The position numbers and the translations under genes are program-made. From Sphingomonas sp. NFR04 (GTDB taxonomy: Bacteria; Pseudomonadota; Alphaproteobacteria; Sphingomonadales; Sphingomonadaceae): a stretch of 64,000 bases of DNA. Positions within the stretch are counted from its first letter, which is position 1; every line of letters begins with the position of its first letter. The stretch lies in assembly GCF_900114095.1 (NCBI RefSeq), contig NZ_FORV01000007.1:186001-250000 (forward strand). The letters run 5' to 3'. Shown in pieces: positions 26,962 through 35,736 of this stretch. Below the pieces are notes generated by a model. The model made no database searches. It saw only the letters and a list, made by a program, of their open reading frames with translations, and was not told the origin of the DNA.

Positions 26962-28041
26962 CTATACTTTGATCGCGTCGGGAGGCCGCCGCTCGGCATA
27001 GCCCGGTATCTCCCAGGCGATGTGGTGGACCAGCGGCGCAGGCGGCAGGGTACGGCGGCGGAACAGGTTCGCCCGCCACTCCCAGCGTTGCTTGGCGAAG
27101 CTGTAGCGTTTCTTGGGCACGAATTCGGCCAGCGACCAGAAGAAGGTCATCGTACGGTCGTGCAGCGTCGCGGTGGGGGATGCCGGGGCGTAGCGGGGAT
27201 TGGTCTTGCCGAGCACTTCGTCGAGCCGCCCCTGGTCGAGCAGCAGCCCCGCCGCGCGCGCCTCGTCCGCCATCCAGGCGAGCGGATATTTGGACAGGCC
27301 GCTGTCCGCCTCGGGCCAGCCGCCGCCGACATCGCCGTGCCAGCCGGGAAACCATACCTGCCGGATGTCGCGGCCGGGCTCCTCCTCGAACCAGTTGACC
27401 CGGAAGAAGCCGCGACGCTCGTCGAGCGCCATGGCATGGCGGATGATCGCCGTGCCGGGAACCTTGCGCGTATAGGGCAGCGCCAGCGGGTCGCCGATCC
27501 AGCCGACCGAGTTGACCGTATCCCACACGCCGAGGAAATGGACGGGGCAGTCGCGCCAGGAGATGGTCGTCTTGAAGTCGGCGGCGAGCTGGAAATAGTC
27601 GCGCTTGTCGGACTCGCGCCTGGCGCGCCGGATCGCCCACATCATCTCCACCGCGAACGGCACCAGGGCGTCGTTGCCCGGCGCCGCGAGGCCGTACATC
27701 GACAGCATCGCCGCCACCACCCGCGCGGTATAGGCACCGCGGCTGAAGCCGAACAGGAACACCTGGTCGCCCGGCTGATAGGCGTTCATCAGGAAGCGAT
27801 AGGCGTCGACGATGTCGTCCTGCAGCCGGTAGCCGAAGGCGAGCCCCAGCCACTTGCCGACAGTGCCGCCCACCTTGGTGCCGATGCCGGTCGGCGCCCG
27901 CGTGCCGATGCCCGGATGGTAATAGACCGCTTGCCGCGCAGGATCCTTTTCCAGCGCGTGGAAGAGCTTGATCACGCTGGTGCGATCTTTTGCGAACTCG
28001 TTCGAAGTACCGTCGCAGCACAGCACAAGATTGCGCGCCAT
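26962..28041 (-). CDS. DUF2235 alpha/beta-hydrolase-like protein (Tle1-related)
   Basis: 359 residues. It begins NLVLCCDGTSNEF, the standard opening of DUF2235, and has the nucleophile elbow LFGFSRGAYTAR and the acidic GVWDTVNSVG motif. The same domain forms the phospholipase core of Tle1 type VI effectors, but no VgrG, PAAR or other secretion gene is near. ATG 28041 has GGAGGCGAAAGA in front; a longer start at 28074 is poorer. It is divergent from the diheme cytochrome gene across 149 bases. A lipase/esterase role is likely, its substrate unknown. Confidence 0.82.
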   Translation of the reverse strand: MARNLVLCCDGTSNEFAKDRTSVIKLFHALEKDPARQAVYYHPGIGTRAPTGIGTKVGGTVGKWLGLAFGYRLQDDIVDAYRFLMNAYQPGDQVFLFGFSRGAYTARVVAAMLSMYGLAAPGNDALVPFAVEMMWAIRRARRESDKRDYFQLAADFKTTISWRDCPVHFLGVWDTVNSVGWIGDPLALPYTRKVPGTAIIRHAMALDERRGFFRVNWFEEEPGRDIRQVWFPGWHGDVGGGWPEADSGLSKYPLAWMADEARAAGLLLDQGRLDEVLGKTNPRYAPASPTATLHDRTMTFFWSLAEFVPKKRYSFAKQRWEWRANLFRRRTLPPAPLVHHIAWEIPGYAERRPPDAIKV

Positions 28042-28190
28042 TTCTTTCGCCTCCCCCGACGTTCCCACCTGCATCCCATCTTGCCCGTTTCGCGCAAAGC
28101 TGTCACCATCCCAAGCAAAGAATGTACCCGGGTCCGTGCGTGCGACGAGTCTTAGCGTTTCGTTACTGCTCTGGAGGGGGAAAAGACATT

Positions 28191-30650
28191 ATGAGGATCG
28201 CCCGCTCGGTGGCGTTCATCCTGCCGCTGCTCGTGCTGGGGGCGTGCAGCGGCGGCAACAAGGACGCGGCCGCGCTGGCCGGTCTCGACGCGGACCATTT
28301 CAAGCACGCCGACGAGGATTATTTCCGCGCCATGGACAATGGCCTGCCGCTCACCCGGGAGGAAGTGCAGGGCCGCAACATGTGGCTGGTCTGGACCGGC
28401 GGCAACGATCGCTTCTGGGACTATATGAACAAGCCGACCTTGGGCGGGTTCGACCTGCTCAAGATCGTCGCGCCCGATCCCAATGGCCCCAATCGCCGCG
28501 ACCATCGCTGGCACCAGCTCGGCATCGTCAACGAACCCTGTTTCGACGCGCCGAGGCAGCCCGACAAGTTCGGCCTGTGGCGCGACGTGCGGCGCAGCGG
28601 CCCGGACTGCCCGGCCGACCCCTTCGCCAACGCGCAGAAATATCCTGGCGTCGTCCAGGGCGCGCTCGGCAAGGTCCAGCCGGCGGGCTCCTATTATGGC
28701 GAGCCGACCGGCATCCTGGGGCTGCGGCTCTTCCCCAACCCCGCGTTCGACGAGAAGGCGCGCGCCGCGTGGAACGCCGAGCGCTACTACCGCGACCCCA
28801 ATTACTATAACCGCAAGGATCTGGTCCGGCCGTACCGCGTCGGCATGAGCTGCGGCTTCTGCCATGTCGGCCCCAGCCCGATCCACCCGCCCGCCGACCC
28901 CGAGCATCCCAGCTTCGCCGAGCTCAATTCGACGGTGGGCGCGCAATATATGTGGGTCGACCGGATCTTCTTCCCCGATCCCAACCCGCGCAACTTCATG
29001 TACCAGCTGGTGATGACCTATCGGCCGGGGGCGATGGACACCTCGCTCGTCTCCACCGACAACATCAACAATCCGCGGACGATGAACGCGATCTACAGCC
29101 TCGGCGCGCGGCTGGGAATCGCCAAGCGCTTCGCACACGAGAAGCTGAAGGGCGGCAGCGCCGACAACACCCAGTTCAACCAGTTCACCAACGATCCCGC
29201 GCTCACCCAGTTCTTCCACGCGCCCGACGATGTGTGGACGCCGCACGTGCTGAAGGACGGATCGGATTCGGTCGGCGCGCTGGGGGCGCTCAACCGCGTC
29301 TATCTCAATATCGGGCTGTTCAGCGAAGACTGGCTGACCCATTTCAACCCCGTCGTCGGCGGCAAGCCGATCACCCCGATCACCATTGCGACGGCACGCC
29401 GCAACTCGGTGTTCTGGCGCGCGACCGAGGCGGGCACGCCGAACATGGCGCGCTTCTTCCTCAAGGCCGCCCAGCCCGACCGGCTGCGCGCGGCGCCCGG
29501 CGGGGGCGCCTACCTCGCCAAAGACGCGGCGCTGGTCGGCAGCGGCCGCACCGTCTTCGCCGAGACCTGCGCGCGCTGCCATTCGAGCAAGCAGCCCCAG
29601 GCACCCGCGGGGATCGACCTGAGTGCGGCGATCACCAAGGACTACAAGGCCGGCTTCCTCGCCTGGTGGCGCTGGACGCAGACCGCCGACTTCAAGGCGA
29701 AGATGCGCGCGATCGTCGAGCGGCCCGATTTCCTCGACGGCAATTATCTGAGCAACGAGGCGCGGATTCCGCAGACTCTGCTACGCACCAACCAGTGCAG
29801 CCCGCTCGCCACCAACGCGCTGCGCGGCAATATCTGGGACAATTTCTCCTCGGAGAGCTACAAGACGCTCGGCTCGATCGGCCAGTCTTCCTATCAGGAC
29901 CCGTTCACCGGCCAGACGCTCGCCTATCCGATGCCGGGCGGCGGGCGCGGCTTCACCCGGCCGCCGTCGCTGATCGCGCTGTGGTCGACCGCGCCCTTCC
30001 TGCTCAACAACAGCGTCGGGCCGTTCAACGGCGACCCCTCGGTGGCGGGGCGCATGGCCGCGTTCGATGCGGCCATCGCCCAGATGCTCCGGCCCGAGCG
30101 CCGCGACCGCGATCCGCTCCAGCCGGGCATTCGCGGCCGGATCGATCGCACCACCCAGACCAGCTATATCTTCGTCCCCGAAAGCTGGGTGCCGCAGCTG
30201 CCCGGCATGCCCAAGGCCGATCGGGACCTGCTGGCCAAGCTCACCGACGCGCAGGGCAATATCGCGCTGGGGCCGATCCCCAAGGGCATGCCGGTCAACC
30301 TGCTCGCCTCGCTCCAGCCGCTGGCGGAGAGCGACGATCCGCGGGTGATCGTCCAGCATTACCATGCGGTGCTCGAGACGCTGGTGACGCTGAAGCGCCT
30401 GCTGCTCACCTTGCCGCGCAATGCCGACGACAAGACGCTGCTCGCGCATTTCGCACCGATGCGGGGCGATCTGATGAAGCTCAGCAAGTGCCGCGACTTC
30501 GTGGTCAATCGCGGCCATTATTTCGGCACCGCCCAGTTCAACGACGCCACCGGCCTCACCGCCGACGAGCGCGCCTTCGTCCAGACACCCGAACCGGTGC
30601 TGAGCGATGCCCAGAAGACCGCGCTGGTCGCCTATCTGAAGACCCTGTGA
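28191..30650 (+). CDS. Large diheme c-type cytochrome lipoprotein
   Basis: 819 residues. A lipoprotein signal (LPLLVLGACSGG, Cys about residue 18) places it in the envelope. Two heme-c sites are present, CGFCH at 221-225 and CARCH at 460-464, with a long spacer. The two-heme, single-chain plan recalls MauG and RoxA-type diheme enzymes, though it is longer than either, and this relation is not proven. GGAGGGGG precedes ATG 28191. Its GTGA stop/start overlap with the GMC flavoprotein suggests the two work as one unit, the cytochrome accepting electrons from the flavin. Confidence 0.8.
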   Translation: MRIARSVAFILPLLVLGACSGGNKDAAALAGLDADHFKHADEDYFRAMDNGLPLTREEVQGRNMWLVWTGGNDRFWDYMNKPTLGGFDLLKIVAPDPNGPNRRDHRWHQLGIVNEPCFDAPRQPDKFGLWRDVRRSGPDCPADPFANAQKYPGVVQGALGKVQPAGSYYGEPTGILGLRLFPNPAFDEKARAAWNAERYYRDPNYYNRKDLVRPYRVGMSCGFCHVGPSPIHPPADPEHPSFAELNSTVGAQYMWVDRIFFPDPNPRNFMYQLVMTYRPGAMDTSLVSTDNINNPRTMNAIYSLGARLGIAKRFAHEKLKGGSADNTQFNQFTNDPALTQFFHAPDDVWTPHVLKDGSDSVGALGALNRVYLNIGLFSEDWLTHFNPVVGGKPITPITIATARRNSVFWRATEAGTPNMARFFLKAAQPDRLRAAPGGGAYLAKDAALVGSGRTVFAETCARCHSSKQPQAPAGIDLSAAITKDYKAGFLAWWRWTQTADFKAKMRAIVERPDFLDGNYLSNEARIPQTLLRTNQCSPLATNALRGNIWDNFSSESYKTLGSIGQSSYQDPFTGQTLAYPMPGGGRGFTRPPSLIALWSTAPFLLNNSVGPFNGDPSVAGRMAAFDAAIAQMLRPERRDRDPLQPGIRGRIDRTTQTSYIFVPESWVPQLPGMPKADRDLLAKLTDAQGNIALGPIPKGMPVNLLASLQPLAESDDPRVIVQHYHAVLETLVTLKRLLLTLPRNADDKTLLAHFAPMRGDLMKLSKCRDFVVNRGHYFGTAQFNDATGLTADERAFVQTPEPVLSDAQKTALVAYLKTL

Positions 30651-32440
30651 GCCAGGTCTACGACTATGTCGTGGTCGGTTCGGGCGCGGGCGGCGGCACG
30701 ATCGCCGCCCGGCTGGCCGAGGCCGGTTACAGCGTCGCGGTGATCGAAGGCGGCAGCGATCCGCTGCACTGTGGCAAGGATCGCGCCGGCGTCGACTATC
30801 GCGTGCCCGCCTTCCACCCGATGGCATCGGAAAATCCGGGCTTCGACTGGCCCTATTATGTCCGCCATTTCGACGACGAGGCGCGCTGCGAACGCGACGG
30901 CAATTGGGCCCCGCGCGGCATCTATTATCCCCGCGCCGCCGCGCTCGGCGGCTGCACCGCGCACCATGCGATGATCTTCCTGACCCCGCCCGATTCGGAC
31001 TGGGACACGCTGGCGGCGGCGACCGGCGATTCCGGCTGGTCGGCCGCCGCGATGCGCCGCCATCGCCGCGCGCTCGAGGCGTGCCGGCACCGCCCGTTGC
31101 GCCGCCTGCTCGCGCGGTTGGGCATCGATCCCACCGGCCATGGCTGGCGCGGCTGGCTGCGGGTGGAACGGGCGATGCCGCTCAAGGCGCTCGCCGACCT
31201 GCCGCTGTTGTGGATGCTGGTACGGCTCGCGCTCGAAGACCTCGGCCGCGATCGCGGCTGGCTGCGGCGGCTGGGGCTGTTCCTCACCGATTTCGGCGAC
31301 CCCAATGACGTGCGGCGCGCGGGCGGCGAGCAGCTCTGCTATCTGCCACTGGCGACGTACCGCCATGCCCGCGGCGGCACCCGCGAGCGGCTGCTCGACG
31401 TGGCGCGGCGCCACCCCGATCGGCTCCACCTGCGCACCGAAAGCTGGGCGAGCGCGATCCAGTTCGACGGCGACCGCGCCACCGGCGTGCGGGTCGAACG
31501 TTGCCCCGGCCGCCAGCACGATCCCTCTCGCCCGGCCGAGCAGGTCGAGATCGTCGCGGCACGGCGCGAGGTGATCGTCGCCGCGGGCGCATTCGAGACG
31601 CCCAAGCTGCTGATGCTTTCCGGCATCGGCGATCCTGCCGCCCTCGCCGCCTGCGGCATCGCGCCGCGCATCGCCCTGCCCGCGGTCGGCCGCAACCTGC
31701 AGGACCGCTACGAGATCGGCATCGTCCATCGCATGGCGAGACCCTGGGCATCGCTGCGCGGCGCGCGGTTCGACGTGCACGACCCGCTCTATCGGCGGTG
31801 GCGCTGGTGGCGCGGCGGCATGTACACCTCCAATGGCTGCGCGATCGCGGCGCTGCGCCGCTCGTCCCGTGCGGATGGGGCCAATCCGGACCTGGTGCTG
31901 ATGGGGCTGCTCGGGCGATTCAGCGGCTATCGGGAGGGCTATGCGGCGGCGATCTGGCCCGGGCTGAACGGTTTCACCTGGGCGATCCTCAAGGGCGGTA
32001 CGCGCAACCGGGCGGGCAGCGTGACACTAAATCCCGCCAATCCGCGCGGCGCGCCGATCATCAACTTCCGCAACTTCGCGGAAGGCGGCGCGGCCGATCT
32101 CGATGCGCTGGTCGAGGGCGTCACAATGGCGCGGAGTCTCGCCGCGCCGCTGATCGCAGCGGGGCTGATCGCCGAGGAGGAAATCCCCGGCTCCGGCCTT
32201 ACCGGTCCGGCACTGCGCGACTGGGTCGCCGATCACGCCTGGGGGCATCACGCCTGCGGGACGGCCGCGATCGGTCCGGTGCTCGACGGCCAGTGCCGGG
32301 TGCACGGCGTCACCGGCCTGCGGGTGGTCGACGCTTCGATCTTCCCGCATATCCCGGGGCTGTTCCTCGCCGCGCCGATCATGCTCGCGGCCGAGAAGAT
32401 CGCCGCCGACATCCTGCCCGGGGCGCCCGCTACCGCCTGA
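30647..32440 (+). CDS. GMC-family FAD oxidoreductase
   Basis: 597 residues. The FAD dinucleotide fold is YVVVGSGAGGGTIAARLAEAGYSVAVIEGG; the GMC N-terminal block YPRAAALGGCTAHHAMI follows; the mid-domain is AAGAFETPKLLMLSGIG; the C-terminal block has HACGTAAIGP and LRVVDASIFPHIPG. It oxidises an alcohol group of an unknown substrate. GTG 30647 overlaps the cytochrome stop. No Tat or Sec signal is seen, so either it acts in the cytoplasm or it is exported together with its partner. Convergent with the Dyp peroxidase gene, four bases apart. Confidence 0.88.
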   Translation: MSQVYDYVVVGSGAGGGTIAARLAEAGYSVAVIEGGSDPLHCGKDRAGVDYRVPAFHPMASENPGFDWPYYVRHFDDEARCERDGNWAPRGIYYPRAAALGGCTAHHAMIFLTPPDSDWDTLAAATGDSGWSAAAMRRHRRALEACRHRPLRRLLARLGIDPTGHGWRGWLRVERAMPLKALADLPLLWMLVRLALEDLGRDRGWLRRLGLFLTDFGDPNDVRRAGGEQLCYLPLATYRHARGGTRERLLDVARRHPDRLHLRTESWASAIQFDGDRATGVRVERCPGRQHDPSRPAEQVEIVAARREVIVAAGAFETPKLLMLSGIGDPAALAACGIAPRIALPAVGRNLQDRYEIGIVHRMARPWASLRGARFDVHDPLYRRWRWWRGGMYTSNGCAIAALRRSSRADGANPDLVLMGLLGRFSGYREGYAAAIWPGLNGFTWAILKGGTRNRAGSVTLNPANPRGAPIINFRNFAEGGAADLDALVEGVTMARSLAAPLIAAGLIAEEEIPGSGLTGPALRDWVADHAWGHHACGTAAIGPVLDGQCRVHGVTGLRVVDASIFPHIPGLFLAAPIMLAAEKIAADILPGAPATA

Positions 32441-32444
32441 GACG

Positions 32445-33872
32445 TCAGCGCGCCGCGATCGATGCCAGCCCCGCGAGGCCGGGCAGGAAGAAATAGGCTC
32501 CGCCGCGCACGGTGACGAAGCGCGGCAACGCCCGGGCGATGCGCGGCAGCCCCTCGGCATCGTGATAGCGGAACAGATCGGTGCGGCGCGCATCCGGGAA
32601 GGGCAGGCGGTTGCCGAGCAATGGATCGCTCTCCTGGCACAGCCCGGCAAAGGTGGGGCTGGCCAGCCACGCGCCCTGGACGAACTCGAACTGCCGGGCG
32701 AGATTGGCGTTGAGGCACAGGAAGTGGAGTCCGGCTTCGGGCGCGGGCCCATCCAGCCCCAACGCCGCTTCGGGCGACAGCAGGGTGCCATAGGGCCGTC
32801 CGCGGCGGAGCAGCCGGTGGAAGCGCGCGCTCGCCACCGCATCCTCCTGCGCCGGCCCCGCGAAACCGAGCGTCGCGATCAGGTCCCGGACGAAGCCGCG
32901 CCGGCCCAGCGGATCGTCGCCGACGCGCGGATTGGCGCGGCGGACATGCGCGCCCAGCGGACAGGCGAGGCCGTGCGGGTCGTCCTTGAACAGGAAGTCG
33001 TTCGCCCCGGCGCCCTCTCCGGCAAGTCCCGGCAGCGCGTCGCCGTCGATCCCCCGCCCCACCAGCCGCTCGGCAAGCCAGCGCGCCTGGCCAGGGCCCG
33101 CCGCCTCGGCGGTCCAGCGCCAGAAGCCGGCCACGTCCTGCTCGAGCTGGCGGTACACGAGATAGCTGCCGTTGCGCTGGACCAGCGGCCCGCCGGGATC
33201 CCCCGCCACCGCGCCATATTCGTTGGTGTGGCCCAGCAGCACCTCGCCGAGCGCGATGCCCGGCCGATAATCGCGATTGACCGCGCCGGTCAGCGCGAGC
33301 CTGGCTTCCCAGTCGAGATCGGGCTGCGACAGGCCGTCGGCAAAGCCGAAGGGTTCGCGCGAGGGCCGGCCGTCCTCGTCCCCCGGGCAGCTGTCGAGCG
33401 CCGCCACACGGGTGAAGCCGCTTGCGAGCGCATCCTGCTCGATTGCCGACGCCCAGCCGCCGAACGCGTCCCGCCGCGCGATCAGCACGAGGAGCATGTG
33501 CGGCTCGTTCGCGCCCACGCCCCAGTGCCAGCGATCGGGGGCGTTCTCCCCGACATCGCCGAGCCGGTGCGATCGGCGCTCGCTGCCCGCCATGCCGTCG
33601 AGAAATTCGGGGGCCAGCGTCTCCAGCTCCGCCGCTTCGAACCCGGCCGCGATCAGCCCGGCGGGGGTGAAGGCGATCTGGAGCACCCGGTCGAGCGTGG
33701 TGCCGCCGCCGCCCACCGCGCCGGCGGGGGTCGGCACCTGCCGGGCCAGCCAGGCCTTCGCCGCTGCCGCATCGCCGATCCGCAGCAACAGGTAGCGTGC
33801 GGCGCCGAGCGAGCCGAAGCCGGATCGCACCAGCGCCTGGACGTCGTGCAGATCGGCGCGCGGTGCGGGCAT
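32445..33872 (-). CDS. Dyp-type heme peroxidase
   Basis: 475 residues. The family GxxDG motif is GFADG at 176-180 (catalytic D179), the proximal heme His is H309 in CPLGAHVRRANPR, and RRGRPYG further on matches the distal-side arginine loop. Lengths near 450-500 fit class C/D rather than the short class B enzymes. ATG 33872 starts four bases after the stop of the membrane protein upstream; a longer frame overlaps that gene. No signal peptide. Role in peroxide-dependent oxidation, possibly linked to the adjacent catalase-like protein. Confidence 0.88.
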   Translation of the reverse strand: MPAPRADLHDVQALVRSGFGSLGAARYLLLRIGDAAAAKAWLARQVPTPAGAVGGGGTTLDRVLQIAFTPAGLIAAGFEAAELETLAPEFLDGMAGSERRSHRLGDVGENAPDRWHWGVGANEPHMLLVLIARRDAFGGWASAIEQDALASGFTRVAALDSCPGDEDGRPSREPFGFADGLSQPDLDWEARLALTGAVNRDYRPGIALGEVLLGHTNEYGAVAGDPGGPLVQRNGSYLVYRQLEQDVAGFWRWTAEAAGPGQARWLAERLVGRGIDGDALPGLAGEGAGANDFLFKDDPHGLACPLGAHVRRANPRVGDDPLGRRGFVRDLIATLGFAGPAQEDAVASARFHRLLRRGRPYGTLLSPEAALGLDGPAPEAGLHFLCLNANLARQFEFVQGAWLASPTFAGLCQESDPLLGNRLPFPDARRTDLFRYHDAEGLPRIARALPRFVTVRGGAYFFLPGLAGLASIAAR

Positions 33873-33876
33873 CGGC

Positions 33877-35145
33877 TCAGATCTCCGCCACGAAGCGGTG
33901 CAGCGCCGTGCCGGTCGGCCGCGCTTCGAACGCCGCGCGCAGCCGGGCATTGCGCGCCATGTCGTAGGCAGTCAGCCCGCGAAAGGCATTGTACCAGAGC
34001 TGGGTCGGGATCTGGTGGTGGAACAGATACCATTTGAAGTCCTGCTCGTGGCGCGCCCCGCCCAGGATCAGCCAGTCGGTGCGCGGATAGCCCAGCCCGT
34101 TCGAGAAGGAGAGATTGAGGCCATAGGCGACCTTGTTGATGAAGTCGTCATTATAGGCCTCGCGGCTGCCGTCGTAATTGCTCGCGAAGAACACGCGGCG
34201 CTTGTCGTCGAGGAAGGTCCAGCTGGCAAAGTGGATCGTGTTCACCCGCCCCAGCCGCCCGCGCCGGAAGAGGTGGTGCGCGCCCCAGCCGATCGCGGCG
34301 AGGATCGCGATGGTGAGCCAGCGGCGGAACCGGCCCGGCTTGAGCGTGCCGATCGCGCTATACTGGTTGGCGACATCATGATCCTCGATTGCCGAGAGCA
34401 TCGCGTTGCGCGCGCGGACGGGCCGCGGCGCGATCACCGGATCGGTCGTCTCGCGCCGCCGCAGCATCACGATCAGCACCGGCGCGGCGAGCAGCAGCAG
34501 CGGCAGGAAGGCCAGCAGCAGCAGCGGCGGCAGGAGCAGCCCGGCCAGGCCTGCGAGCCGCGCCAGCAGGCCGGGCGCGGGGACAGGCGTCAGCGGGACC
34601 GCCGCCGCCGCGGCCTCCAGGTGCGGCCACAGCGCTTCGGGTGTCGCGGCCGGATAGGCAAGCCGCGCCGCCAGCAGCGCATCGTGCAGCGCAGCTTCCT
34701 CGCGGATCTGCCGGCTCGCGCGATCGGGGCGATTGGCATAGGTGGCGGCCGGACGGATCTGGTGGCGGCGCATCCAGGCCGCCAGCGCATCCTCGGCAAG
34801 CCCGGGATCGCAATGGCGGAAGATGCGGGTGAGGCCCGGCGCGGCCGCCGCCACGAAGCGGTCGATCAGCTCCTCCGGCGAGCCGTCGCCGTCGACGAGC
34901 AGCGCGAGCCTGGTCGGCTCATGGGGCGGAAACGGGCTGTGCCCGATGCGATCGGGCAGCGACGGGTCCTCGAGCACCACGAACCGCGCGACCTGCACCC
35001 CGGCGATCGCGCCGAACGGGACGAGCGGATTGGCCGGGTCTGCCTGGCCCGGCGCGCAGGCCATCGACCGCAGCAATTCGTCGAGCGGCGCGATTGCATC
35101 CTGCGCCACTTCCGCCGCGACGAAGAGGGTCGACAGCCGCGGCAT
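33877..35145 (-). CDS. Uncharacterised membrane protein of the peroxidase cluster
   Basis: 422 residues; I do not recognise a named family. Residues about 1-165 are soluble and resemble a degenerate repeat of the C-terminal part. A strong hydrophobic hairpin follows (LLARLAGLAGLLLPPLLLLAFLPLLLLAAPVLIVML), then an anchored segment near WLTIAILAAIGWGAHHLF. The C-terminal domain has conserved-looking blocks NTIHFASWTFLDDKR, FFASNYDGSREAYNDDFI and HHQIPTQLWYNAF. It sits between the Dyp peroxidase (4-base gap) and a small soluble protein (10-base gap), so the three form an operon. Confidence 0.6.
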   Translation of the reverse strand: MPRLSTLFVAAEVAQDAIAPLDELLRSMACAPGQADPANPLVPFGAIAGVQVARFVVLEDPSLPDRIGHSPFPPHEPTRLALLVDGDGSPEELIDRFVAAAAPGLTRIFRHCDPGLAEDALAAWMRRHQIRPAATYANRPDRASRQIREEAALHDALLAARLAYPAATPEALWPHLEAAAAAVPLTPVPAPGLLARLAGLAGLLLPPLLLLAFLPLLLLAAPVLIVMLRRRETTDPVIAPRPVRARNAMLSAIEDHDVANQYSAIGTLKPGRFRRWLTIAILAAIGWGAHHLFRRGRLGRVNTIHFASWTFLDDKRRVFFASNYDGSREAYNDDFINKVAYGLNLSFSNGLGYPRTDWLILGGARHEQDFKWYLFHHQIPTQLWYNAFRGLTAYDMARNARLRAAFEARPTGTALHRFVAEI

Positions 35146-35155
35146 GGTGCCCGCC

Positions 35156-35587
35156 CTACACTTCCAGCACGAAGTGGATCAGCGGCTTCTTGCCCCAATA
35201 GACCTTGCCGAGGAACAGCCCCGGCGCGACCAGCCGGATCTCGTCGCGCACCCGCTCGGCGACGAGCGAGGTCTGCGAATAGTCGATGACGATGCAATCC
35301 TTCTGATCATACCAGCTCTCGCCATAATAAACCCTGGCGACGATCGCCTTGAGGCCGAATGGCAGGATGTGGTTGCGCAGAAAGCCATGTTCGGCGTCGA
35401 ACACCTTGCCCTGCCACGCAAAAAGATTGACGAGCTGCGCCAGTTCATGTGTGAAGACGGTGCCCGGCGCGATGATCGCGGTGCCCTTTGCCTCGCCATC
35501 GGGAATATCACCGCGTTCGGCACCGGCGAACAGATCGTCGAGTTCCTGATTCGATTTCGCCAAAAGATCGGCAACGGTGACCGTCAT
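35156..35587 (-). CDS. Small conserved-looking hypothetical protein
   Basis: 143 residues, soluble, no signal peptide, no family recognised. Composition is normal for a real protein (YYGESWYDQKDCIVIDYSQTS, LVAPGLFLGKVYWGKK). It is the first gene of the leftward trio with the membrane protein and the Dyp peroxidase, and is divergent from the catalase-like gene. Confidence 0.62.
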   Translation of the reverse strand: MTVTVADLLAKSNQELDDLFAGAERGDIPDGEAKGTAIIAPGTVFTHELAQLVNLFAWQGKVFDAEHGFLRNHILPFGLKAIVARVYYGESWYDQKDCIVIDYSQTSLVAERVRDEIRLVAPGLFLGKVYWGKKPLIHFVLEV

Positions 35588-35736
35588 GGCATCCCCTCTC
35601 CCGATTCTCTTCGCAAATCATCCCGCACTTCCTCGCTCCTGGCAAGTCATGCTTGGATTCTATTTGCGGCGCGACAGTATTCGCCGATGACAGCAATCGC
35701 ATTTTCCTGCACAATCGCGCGCAGATGGGGGAGTGG

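Noticed and set aside
33872-33950. Longer N-terminus for the Dyp peroxidase
   Set aside because: It would overlap the upstream membrane-protein gene; ATG 33872 gives a normal-length enzyme with a 4-base gap.
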